DNA from: Coriaria nepalensis
Taxonomy: Eukaryota; Streptophyta; Magnoliopsida; Cucurbitales; Coriariaceae
DNA length: 64,000 nucleotides
NCBI GenBank assembly: GCA_027186245.1
Contig: CP114483.1
Span: 12,358,220-12,422,219 of the forward strand
Reading direction: 5' to 3'
Part shown: one piece after another, positions 26,601 through 39,246 of the stretch
Numbering within the stretch: the stretch's first letter is position 1
Layout: each line of letters begins with the position of its first letter
Translations under genes and position numbers: made by a program
Notes under the pieces: model-generated
Database searches by the model: none
What the model was told of the DNA's origin: nothing
The model's input: the letters and a program-made list of their open reading frames with translations, nothing else

Positions 26601-29600
26601 TTAAAATCATGTCATTGAGTCTCTTGTAGTCATGAAATCATTTTAAGTAATCCGAACGAATTCTATTTTCGCCCTTCAAACATGATTTTCTTACATAACT
26701 TGCAATTAATCTATTAAAGACAACAATGCATTCCTTTAGCCTTAAAAAGCATGTCATTCAGTCTTTTCATGTCATTAAATTGTTTGAAAGCACGTCGAAC
26801 CAATTCTACGTTTGCATTTAAAACACGACTTTCATGCATTACTTACAAATGATCTACTGAAGAAAACTATGCATTTTTTTAGACTTAAAGTCGTATTATT
26901 GCGTCTCTTTTAGTCATTAAATCATTCAATATCACTTCGTACGAAATTCGCAGTTTAAACATGACTTTCGTGCATTACTTGCCGTTGATCGATTCAAGGC
27001 AACAACGCATTTGTTTAGCCTTAAAATCATGTCATTGAGTCTCTTGTAGTCATGAAATCATTTTAATTCATCCGAACGAATTCTATTTTCGCCCTTCAAA
27101 CATGATTTTCTTACATAATTTGCAATTAATCTATTGAAGACAACAATGCATTCCTTTAGCCTTAAAAAGCATGTCATTCAGTCTTTTCATGTCATTAAAT
27201 TGTTTGAAAGCACATCGAACCAATTATATGTCTGCATTTAAAACACTACTTTCATGCATAACTTGCAAATGATCTATTGAAGAAAACTATGCATTTTTTT
27301 AGCCTTAAAGTCGTTGTATTGCGTCTCTTTTGGTCATTAAATCATTCAAAATCACTTCGTACGAAATTCGCAGTTTAAACATGACTTTCGTGCATTACTT
27401 GCCGTTCATCGATTCAAGGCAACAACGCATTTGTTTAGCCTTAAAATCATGTCATTGAGTCTCTTGTAGTCATGAAATCATTTTAATTAATCCGAACGAA
27501 TTCTATTTTCGCCGTTCAAACATGATTTTCTTACATAACTTGCAATTAATCTATTGAAGACAACAATGCGTTCCTTTAGCCTGAAAAAGCATGTCATTCA
27601 GTCTTTTCATGTCATTAAATTGTTTGAAAGCACATCGAACCAATTATATGTCTGCATTTAAAACACTACTTTCATGCATAACTTGCAAATGATCTATTGA
27701 AGAAAACTATGCATTTTTTTAGCCTTAAAGTCGTATTATTGCGTCTCTTTTGGTCATTAAATCATTCAAAATCACTTCGTACGAAATTCGCAGTTTAAAC
27801 ATGACTTTCGTGCATAACTTGCCGTCGATCGATTCAAGAAAACAACGCATTTGTTTAGCCTTAAAATCATGTCATTGAGTCTCTTGTAGTCATGAAATCA
27901 TTTTAATTCATCCGAACGAATTCTATTTTCGCCCTTCAAACATGATTTTCTTACATAACTTGCAATTAAACTATTGAAGACAACAATGCATTCCTTTAGC
28001 CGGAAAAAGCATGTCATTCAGTCTTTTCATGTCATTAAATTGTTTGAAAGCACATCGAACCAATTATATGTCTGCATTTAAAACACTACTTTCATGCATA
28101 ACGTGCAAATGATCTATTCAAGAAAACTATGCATTTTTTTAGCCTTAAAGTCGTATTATTGCGTCTCTTTTGGTCATTAAATCATTCAAAATCACTTCGT
28201 ACGAAATTCGCAGTTTAAACATGACTTTCGTGCATTACTTGCCGTTCATCGATTCAAGGCAACAACGCATTTGTTTAGCCTTAAAATCATGTCATTGAGT
28301 CTCTTGTAGTCATGAAATCATTTTAATTAATCCGAACGAATTCTATTTTCGCCCTTCAAACATGATTTTCTTACATAACTTGCAATTAATCTATTGAAGA
28401 CAACAATGCATTCCTTTAGCCTGAAAAAGCATGTCATTCAGTCTTTTCAAGTCATTAAATTGTTTGAAAGCACATCGAACTAATTTTATGTCTGCATTTA
28501 AAACATTACTTTCATGCATAACTTGCAAATGATCTACTGAAGAAAACTATGCATTTTTTTAGCCTTGAAGTCGTATTATTGCATCTCTTTTGGTCATTAA
28601 ATCATTCAAAATCACTTCGTACGAAATTCGCAGTTTAAACATGACTTTCGTGCATAACTTGCCGTTGATCGATTCAAGGCAAGAACGCATTTGTTTAGCC
28701 TTAAAATCATGTCATTGAGTCTCTTGTAGTCATGAAATCATTTTAATTCATCCGAACGAATTCTATTTTCGCCCTTCAAACATGATTTTCTTACATAACT
28801 TGCAATTAATCTATTGAAGACAACAATGCATTCCTTTAGCCTGAAAAAGCATGTCATTCAGTCTTTTCATGTCATTAAATTGTTTGAAAGCACATCGAAC
28901 CAATTATATGTCTGCATTTAAAACACTACTTTCATGCATAACTTGCAAATGATCTATTGAAGAAAACTATGCATTTTTTTAGCCTTAAAGTCGTATTATT
29001 GCGTCTCTTTTGGTCATTAAATCATTCAAAATCACTTCGTACGAAATTCGCAGTTTAAACGTGACTTTCGTGCATAACTTGCCGTTGATCGATTCAAGGC
29101 AACAACGCATTTGTTTAGCCTTAAAATCATGTCATTGAGTCTCTTGTAGTCATGAAATCATTTTAATTAATCCGAACGAATTCTATTTTCGCCGTTCAAA
29201 CATGATTTTCTTACATAACTTGCAATTAATCTATTGAAGACAACAATGCGTTCCTTTAGCCTTAAAAAGCATGTCATTCAGTCTTTTCATGTCATTAAAT
29301 TGTTTGAAAGCACATCGAACCAATTATAAGTCTGCATTTAAAACACTACTTTCATGCATAACTTGCAAATGATATATTCAAGAAAACTATGCATTTTTTT
29401 AGCCTTAAAGTCGTATTATTGCGTCTCTTTTGGTCATTAAATCATTCAAAATCACTTCGTACGAAATTCGCAGTTTAAACATGACTTTCGTGCATAACTT
29501 GCCGTTGATCGATTCAAGGCAACAACGCATTTGTTTAGCCTTAAAATCATGTCATTGAGTCTCTTGTAGTCATGAAATCATTTTAATTCATCCGAACGAA

Positions 29601-32600
29601 TTCTATTTTCGCCCTTCAAACATGATTTTCTTACATAATTTGCAATTAATCTATTGAAGACAACAATGCATTCCTTTAGCCTGAAAAAGCATGTCATTCA
29701 GTCTTTTCATGTCATTAAATTGTTTGAAAGCACATCGAACCAATTATATGTCTCCATTTAAAACACGACTTTCGCGCATAACTTGCAAATGATCTATTGA
29801 AGAAAACTATGCATTTTTTTAGCCTTAAAGTCGTTGTATTGCGTCTCTTTTGGTCATTAAATCATTCAAAATCACTTCGTACGAAATTCGCAGTTTAAAC
29901 ATGACTTTCGTGCATTACTTGCCGTTCATCGATTCAAGGCAACAACGCATTTGTTTAGCCTTAAAATCATGTCATTGAGTCTCTTGTAGTCATGAAATCA
30001 TTTTAATTAATCCGAACGAATTCTATTTTCGCCCTTCAAACATGATTTTCTTACATAACTTGCAATTAATCTATTGAAGACAACAATGCATTCCTTTAGC
30101 CTGAAAAAGCATGTCATTCAGTCTTTTCATGTCATTAAATTGTTTGAAAGCACATCGAACCAATTATATGTCTGCATTTAAAACACTACTTTCATGCATA
30201 ACTTGCAAATGATCTATTGAAGAAAACTATGCATTTTTTTAGCCTTAAAGTCGTATTATTGCGTCTCTTTTGGTCATTAAATCATTCAAAATCACTTCGT
30301 ACGAAATTCGCAGTTTAAACATGACTTTCGTGCATAACTTGCCGTCGATCGATTCAAGAAAACAACGCATTTGTTTAGCCTTAAAATCATGTCATTGAGT
30401 CTCTTGTAGTCATGAAATCATTTTAATTCATCCGAACGAATTCTATTTTCGCCCTTCAAACATGATTTTCTTACATAACTTGCAATTAAACTATTGAAGA
30501 CAACAATGCATTCCTTTAGCCGGAAAAAGCATGTCATTCAGTCTTTTCATGTCATTAAATTGTTTGAAAGCACATCGAACCAATTATATGTCTGCATTTA
30601 AAACACTACTTTCATGCATAACGTGCAAATGATCTATTCAAGAAAACTATGCATTTTTTTAGCCTTAAAGTCGTATTATTGCGTCTCTTTTGGTCATTAA
30701 ATCATTCAAAATCACTTCGTACGAAATTCGCAGTTTAAAAATGACTTTCGTGCATTACTTGCCGTTGATCGATTCAAGGCAACAACGCATTTGTTTAGCC
30801 TTAAAATCATGTCATTGAGTCTCTTGTAGTCATGAAATCATTTTAATTAATCCGAACGAATTCTATTTTCGCCCTTCAAACATGATTTTCTTACATAACT
30901 TGCAATTAATCTATTGAAGACAACAATGCATTCCTTTAGCCTGAAAAAGCATGTCATTCAGTCTTTTCAAGTCATTAAATTGTTTGAAAGCACATCGAAC
31001 TAATTTTATGTCTGCATTTAAAACATTACTTTCATGCATAACTTGCAAATGATCTACTGAAGAAAACTATGCATTTTTTTAGCCTTGAAGTCGTATTATT
31101 GCATCTCTTTTGGTCATTAAATCATTCAAAATCACTTCGTACGAAATTCGCAGTTTAAACATGACTTTCGTGCATAACTTGCCGTTGATCGATTCAAGGC
31201 AAGAACGCATTTGTTTAGCCTTAAAATCATGTCATTGAGTCTCTTGTAGTCATGAAATCATTTTAATTCATCCGAACGAATTCTATTTTCGCCCTTCAAA
31301 CATGATTTTCTTACATAACTTGCAATTAATCTATTGAAGACAACAATGCATTCCTTTAGCCTGAAAAAGCATGTCATTCAGTCTTTTCATGTCATTAAAT
31401 TGTTTGAAAGCACATCGAACCAATTATATGTCTGCATTTAAAACACTACTTTCATGCATAACTTGCAAATGATCTATTGAAGAAAACTATGCATTTTTTT
31501 AGCCTTAAAGTCGTATTATTGCGTCTCTTTTGGTCATTAAATCATTCAAAATCACTTCGTACGAAATTCGCAGTTTAAACGTGACTTTCGTGCATAACTT
31601 GCCGTTGATCGATTCAAGGCAACAACGCATTTGTTTAGCCTTAAAATCATGTCATTGAGTCTCTTGTAGTCATGAAATCATTTTAATTAATCCGAACGAA
31701 TTCTATTTTCGCCCTTCAAACATGATTTTCTTACATAACTTGCAATTAATCTATTGAAGACAACAATGCATTCCTTTAGCCTTAAAAAGCATGTCATTCA
31801 GTCTTTTCATGTCATTAAATTGTTTGAAAGCACATCGAACCAATTATATGTCTGCATTTAAAACACTACTTTCATGCATAACTTGCAAATGATCTATTCA
31901 AGAAAACTATGCATTTTTTTAGCCTTAACGTGGTATTATTGCGTCTCTTTTGGTCATTAAATCATTCAAAATCACTTCGTACGAAATTCGCAGTTTAAAC
32001 ATGACTTTCGTGCATAACTTGCCGTTTATCGATTCAAGGCAACAACGCATTTGTTTAGCCTTAAAATCATGTCATTGAGTCTCTTGTAGTCATGAAATCA
32101 TTTTAATTAATCCGAACGAATTCTATTTTCGCCGTTCAAACATGATTTTCTTACATAACTTGCAATTAATCTATTGAAGACAACAATGCGTTCCTTTAGC
32201 CTTAAAAAGCATGTCATTCAGTCTTTTCATGTCATTAAATTGTTTGAAAGCACATCGAACCAATTATATGTCTGCATTTAAAACACTACTTTCATGCATA
32301 ACTTGCAAATGATCTATTCAAGAAAACTATGCATTTTTTTAGCCTTAAAGTCGTATTATTGCGTCTCTTTTGGTCATTAAATCATTCAAAATCACTTCGT
32401 ACGAAATTCGCAGTTTAAACATGACTTTCGTGCATAACTTGCCGTCGATCGATTCAAGGCAACCACGCATTTTTTTAGCCTTAAAATCATGTCATTGAGT
32501 CTCTTGTAGTCATGAAATCATTTTAATTAATCCGAACGAATTCTATTTTCGCCCTTCAAACATTATTTTCTTACATAACTTGCAATTAATCTATTGAAGA

Positions 32601-33672
32601 CAACAATGCATTCCTTTAGCCTTAAAAAGCATGTCACTCAGTCTTTTCATGTCATTAAATTGTTTGAAAGCACATCGAACCAATTATATGTCTGCATTTA
32701 AAACACTACTTTCATGCATAACTTGCAAATGATCTATTCAAGAAAACTATGCATTTTTTTAGCCTTAAAGTCGTATTATTGCGTCTCTTTTGGTCATTAA
32801 ATCATTCAAAATCACTTCGTACGAAATTTGCAGTTTAAACATGACTTTCGTGCATAACTTGCCGTCGATCGATTCAAGAAAACAACGCATTTGTTTAGCC
32901 TTAAAATCATGTCATTGAGTCTCTTGTAGTCATGAAATCATTTTAATTCATCCGAACGAATTCTATTTTCACCCTTCAAACATGATTTTCTTACATAACT
33001 TGCAATTAATCTATTGAAGACAACAATGCATTCCTTTAGCCTGAAAAAGCATGTCATTCAGTCTTTTCATGTCATTAAATTGTTTGAAAGCACATCGAAC
33101 CAATTATATGTCTGCATTTAAAACACTACTTTCATGCATAACTTGCAAATGATCTATTCAAGAAAACTATGCATTTTTTTAGCCTTAAAGTCGTATTATT
33201 GCGTCTCTTTTGGTCATTAAATCATTCAAAATCACTTCGTACGAAATTCGCAGTTTAAACGTGACTTTCGTGCATAACTTGCCGTTGATCGATTCAAGGC
33301 AACAACGCATTTGTTTAGCCTTAAAATCATGTCATTGAGTCTCTTGTAGTCATGAAATCATTTTAATTAATCCGAACGAATTCTATTTTCGCCCTTCAAA
33401 CATGATTTTCTTACATAACTTGCAATTAATCTATTAAAGACAACAATGCATTCCTTTAGCCTTAAAAAGCATGTCATTCAGTCTTTTCATGTCATTAAAT
33501 TGTTTGAAAGCACGTCGAACCAATTCTACGTTTGCATTTAAAACACGACTTTCATGCATTACTTACAAATGATCTACTGAAGAAAACTATGCATTTTTTT
33601 AGACTTAAAGTCGTATTATTGCGTCTCTTTTAGTCATTAAATCATTCAATATCACTTCGTACGAAATTCGCA
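23655..33672 (+). repeat. Dispersed 1.2-kb pair at 8819 bp (23655-24853 and 32474-33672)
   Basis: The two stretches share CATTATTTTC (23744/32563), CATGTCACTC (23811/32630), GAAATTTGCAG (24004/32823), AAACGTGACTTTC, CTATTAAAGAC (24612/33431) and the alternative C with TTACTTACAAATG (24740/33559). I counted about four differences, including 23916, 23920 and one each near 24151 and 24220. The offset is 21 units minus one base, the base lost at the T-run at 25619. The units in between are of other types, so this is a long-range copy within the array. Confidence 0.7.
27255..31713 (+). repeat. Second 2520-bp block repeat, near-identical
   Basis: 27255..29193 matches 29775..31713 at offset 2520 with about four mismatches seen (27514, 27570, 28220, 28247 and their partners). 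Shared rare variants include TCGTTGTATT (27311/29831), CAATTAAACTATT (27963/30483), GCCGGAAAAAG (28000/30520), ATAACGTGC (28099/30619), TTTTCAAGTC with CTAATTTTATG (28445/30965) and GGCAAGAACGC (28678/31198). The mismatches mean this duplication is older than the one at 11032..16158, or has been partly converted since. Confidence 0.82.
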
Positions 33673-36600
33673 GTTTAAACATGACTTTCGTGCATTACTT
33701 GCCGTTGATCGATTCAAGGCAACAACGCATTTGTTTAGCCTTAAAATCATGTCATTGAGTCTCTTGTAGTCATGAAATCATTTTAATTAATCCGAACGAA
33801 TTCTATTTTCGCCGTTCAAACATGATTTTCTTACATAACTTGCAATTAATCTATTGAAGACAACAATGCGTTCCTTTAGCCTTAAAAAGCATGTCATTCA
33901 GTCTTTTCATGTCATTAAATTGTTTGAAAGCACATCGAACCAATTATATGTCTGCATTTAAAACACTACTTTCATGCATAACTTGCAAATGTTCTATTCA
34001 AGAAAACTATGCATTTTTTAGCCTTGAAGTCGTATTATTGCATCTCTTTTGGTCATTAAATCATTCAAAATCACTTCGTACGAAATTCGCAGTTTAAACA
34101 TGACTTTCGTGCATAACTTGCCGTTGATCGATTCAAGGCAAGAACGCATTTGTTTAGCCTTAAAATCATGTCATTGAGTCTCTTGTAGTCATGAAATCAT
34201 TTTAATTCATCCGAACGAATTCTATTTTCGCCCTTCAAACATGATTTTCTTACATAACTTGCAATTAATCTATTGAAGACAACAATGCATTCCTTTAGCC
34301 TGAAAAAGCATGTCATTCAGTCTTTTCATGTCATTAAATTGTTTGAAAGCACATCGAACCAATTATATGTCTCCATTTAAAACACTACTTTCATGCATAA
34401 CTTGCAAATGATCTATTCAAGAAAACTATGCATTTTTTTAGCCTTAAAGTCGTATTATTGCGTCTCTTTTGGTCATTAAATCATTCAAAATCACTTCGTA
34501 CGAAATTCGAAGTTTAAACATGACTTTCGTGCATTACTTGCCGTTCATCGATTCAAGGCAACAACGCATTTGTTTAGCCTTAAAATCATGTCATTGAGTC
34601 TCTTGTAGTCATGAAATCATTTTAATTAATCCGAACTAATTCTATTTTCGCCCTTCAAACATGATTTTCTTACATAACTTGCAATTAATCTATTGAAGAC
34701 AACAATGCGTTCCTTTAGCCTTAAAAAGCATGTCATTCAGTCTTTTCATGTCATTAAATTGTTTGAAAGCACATCGAACCAATTATATGTCTGCATTTAA
34801 AACACTACTTTCATGCATAACTTGCAAATGATCTATTCAAGAAAACTATGCATTTTTTAGCCTTGAAGTCGTATTATTGCATCTCTTTTGGTCATTAAAT
34901 CATTCAAAATCACTTCGTACGAAATTCGCAGTTTAAACATGACTTTCGTGCATTACTTGCCGTTCATCGATTCAAGGCAACAACGCATTTGTTTAGCCTT
35001 AAAATCATGTCATTGAGTCTCTTGTAGTCATGAAATCATTTTAATTAATCCGAACTAATTCTATTTTCGCCCTTCAAACATGATTTTCTTACATAACTTG
35101 CAATTAATCTATTGAAGACAACAATGCATTCCTTTAGCCTGAAAAAGCATGTCATTCAGTCTTTTCATGTCATTAAATTGTTTGAAAGCACATCGAACCA
35201 ATTATATGTCTGCATTTAAAACACTACTTTCATGCATAACTTGCAAATGATCTATTGAAGAAAACTATGCATTTTTTTAGCCTTAAAGTCGTATTATTGC
35301 GTCTCTTTTGGTCATTAAATCATTCAAAATCACTTCGTACGAAATTCGCAGTTTAAACATGACTTTCGTGCATTACTTGCCGTTCATCGATTCAAGGCAA
35401 CAACGCATTTGTTTAGCCTTAAAATCATGTCATTGAGTCTCTTGTAGTCATGAAATCATTTTAATTAATCCGAACAAATTCTATTTTCGCCCTTCAAACA
35501 TGATTTTCTTACATAACTTGCAATTAATCTATTGAAGACAACAATGCATTCCTTTAGCCTGAAAAAGCATGTCATTCAGTCTTTTCATGTCATTAAATTG
35601 TTTGAAAGCACATCGAACCAATTATATGTCTGCATTTAAAACACTACTTTCATGCATAACTTGCAAATGATCTATTGAAGAAAACTATACATTTTTTTAG
35701 CCTTAAAGTCGTATTATTGCGTCTCTTTTGGTCATTAAATCATTCAAAATCACTTCGTACGAAATTCGCAGTTTAAACATGACTTTCGTGCATTACTTGC
35801 CGTTCATCGATTCAAGGCAACAACGCATTTGTTTAGCCTTAAAATCATGTCATTGAGTCTCTTGTAGTCATGAAATCATTTTAATTAATCCGAACGAATA
35901 CTATTTTCGCCCTTCAAACATGATTTTCTTACATAACTTGCAATTAATCTATTGAAGACAACAATGCATTCCTTTAGCCTTAAAAAGCATGTCATTCAGT
36001 CTTTTCATGTCATTAAATTGTTTGAAAGCACATCGAACCAATTATATGTCTCCATTTAAAACACTACTTTCATGCATAACTTGCAAATGATCTATTCAAG
36101 AAAACTATGCATTTTTTTAGCCTTAAAGTCGTATTATTGCGTCTCTTTTGGTCATTAAATCATTCAAAATCACTTCGTACGAAATTCGCAGTTTAAACAT
36201 TACTTTCGTGCATTACTTGCCGTTCATCGATTCAAGGCAACAACGCATTTGTTTAGCCTTAAAATCATGTCATTGAGTCTCTTGTAGTCATGAAATCATT
36301 TTAATTAATCCGAACGAATACTATTTTCGCCCTTCAAACATGATTTTCTTACATAACTTGCAATTAATCTATTGAAGACAACAATGCATTCCTTTAGCCT
36401 TAAAAAGCATGTCATTCGGTCTTTTCATGTCATTAAATTGTTTGAAAGCACATCGAACCAATTATATGTCTCCATTTAAAACACTACTTTCATGCATAAC
36501 TTGCAAATGATCTATTCAAGAAAACTATGCATTTTTTTAGCCTTAACGTCGTATTATTGCGTCTCTTTTGGTCATTAAATCATTCAAAATTACTTCGTAC

Positions 36601-39246
36601 GAAATTCGCAGTTTAAACATGACTTTCGTGCATTACTTGCCGTTCATCGATTCAAGGCAACAACGCATTTGTTTAGCCTTAAAATCATGTCATTGAGTCT
36701 CTTGTAGTCCTGAAATCATTTTAATTAATCCGAACGAATTCTATTTTCGCCCTTCAAACATGATTTTCTTACATAACTTGCAATTAATCTATTGAAGACA
36801 ACAATGCATTCCTTTAGCCTTAAAAAGCATGTCATTCAGTCTTTTCAAGTCATTAAATTGTTTGAAAGCACATCGAACTAATTTTATGTCTGCATTTAAA
36901 ACATTACTTTCATGCATAACTTGCAAATGATCTACTGAAGAAAACTATGCATTTTTTTAGCCTTAAAGTCGTATTATTGCGTCTCTTTTGGTCATTAAAT
37001 CATTCAAAATCACTTCGTACGAAATTCGCAGTTTAAACATGACTTTCGTGCATTACTTGCCGTTCATCGATTCAAGGCAACAACGCATTTGTTTAGCCTT
37101 AAAATCATGTCATTGAGTCTCTTGTAGTCATGAAATCATTTTAATTAATCCGAACAAATTCTATTTTCGCCCTTCAAACATGATTTTCTTACATAACTTG
37201 CAATTAATCTATTGAAGACAACAATGCATTCCTTTAGCCTTAAAAAGCATGTCATTCAGTCTTTTCATGTCATTAAATTGTTTGAAAGCACATCGAACCA
37301 ATTATATGTCTCCATTTAAAACACTACTTTCATGCATAACTTGCAAATGATCTATTCAAGAAAACTATGCATTTTTTTAGCCTTAACGTCGTATTATTGC
37401 GTCTCTTTTGGTCATTAAATCATTCAAAATTACTTCGTACGAAATTCGCAGTTTAAACATGACTTTCGTGCATTACTTGCCGTTCATCGATTCAAGGCAA
37501 CAACGCATTTGTTTAGCCTTAAAATCATGTCATTGAGTCTCTTGTAGTCCTGAAATCATTTTAATTAATCCGAACGAATTCTATTTTCGCCCTTCAAACA
37601 TGATTTTCTTACATAACTTGCAATTAATCTATTGAAGACAACAATGCATTCCTTTAGCCTGAAAAAGCATGTCATTCAGTCTTTTCATGTCATTAAATTG
37701 TTTGAAAGCACATCGAACCAATTATATGTCTGCATTTAAAACACTACTTTCATGCATAACTTGCAAATGATCTATTCAAGAAAACTATGCATTTTTTTAG
37801 CCTTAAAGTCGTATTATTGCGTCTCTTTTGGTCATTAAATCATTCAAAATCACTTCGTACGAAATTCGCAGTTTAAACATTACTTTCGTGCATTACTTGC
37901 CGTTCATCGATTCAAGGCAACAACGCATTTGTTTAGCCTTAAAATCATGTCATTGAGTCTCTTGTAGTCATGAAATCATTTTAATTAATCCGAACGAATA
38001 CTATTTTCGCCCTTCAAACATGATTTTCTTACAGAACTTGCAATTAATCTATTGAAGACAACAATGCATTCCTTTAGCCTTAAAAAGCATGTCATTCGGT
38101 CTTTTCATGTCATTAAATTGTTTGAAAGCACATCGAACCAATTATATGTCTCCATTTAAAACACTACTTTCATGCATAACTTGCAAATGATCTATTCAAG
38201 AAAACTATGCATTTTTTTAGCCTTAACGTCGTATTATTGCGTCTCTTTTGGTCATTAAATCATTCAAAATTACTTCGTACGAAATTCGCAGTTTAAACAT
38301 GACTTTCGTGCATTACTTGCCGTTCATCGATTCAAGGCAACAACGCATTTGTTTAGCCTTAAAATCATGTCATTGAGTCTCTTGTAGTCCTGAAATCATT
38401 TTAATTAATCCGAACGAATTCTATTTTCGCCCTTCAAACATGATTTTCTTACATAACTTGCAATTAATCTATTGAAGACAACAATGCATTCCTTTAGCCT
38501 TAAAAAGCATGTCATTCAGTCTTTTCAAGTCATTAAATTGTTTGAAAGCACATCGAACTAATTTTATGTCTGCATTTAAAACATTACTTTCATGCATAAC
38601 TTGCAAATGATCTACTGAAGAAAACTATGCATTTTTTTAGCCTTAAAGTCGTATTATTGCGTCTCTTTTGGTCATTAAATCATTCAAAATCACTTCGTAC
38701 GAAATTCGCAGTTTAAACATGACTTTCGTGCATTACTTGCCGTTCATCGATTCAAGGCAACAACGCATTTGTTTAGCCTTAAAATCATGTCATTGAGTCT
38801 CTTGTAGTCATGAAATCATTTTAATTAATCCGAACGAATTCTATTTTCGCCGTTCAAACATGATTTTCTTACATAACTTGCAATTAATCTATTGAAGACA
38901 ACAATGCGTTCCTTTAGCCTTAAAAAGCATGTCATTCAGTCTTTTCATGTCATTAAATTGTTTGAAAGCACATCGAACCAATTATATGTCTGCATTTAAA
39001 ACACTACTTTCATGCATAACTTGCAAATGATCTATTCCAGAAAACTATGCATTTTTTAGCCTTGAAGTCGTATTATTGCATCTCTTTTGGTCATTAAATC
39101 ATTCAAAATCACTTCGTACGAAATTCGCAGTTTAAACATGACTTTCGTGCATTACTTGCCGTTCATCGATTCAAGGCAACAACGCATTTGTTTAGCCTTA
39201 AAATCAGGTCATTGAGTCTCTTGTAGTCATGAAATCATTTTAATTC

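Noticed and set aside
33891..34097. 68-codon open frame on the + strand
   Set aside because: It starts at the ATG present in nearly every C subunit (unit 292) and runs into the next A. It is open only because this copy has lost two stops: TGA became TGT (33992) and the T-run is one base short, so TTT TTT TAG is not read. In ordinary units the frame stops after about 33 codons. There is no signal peptide, domain or codon bias; it is satellite sequence read by chance.
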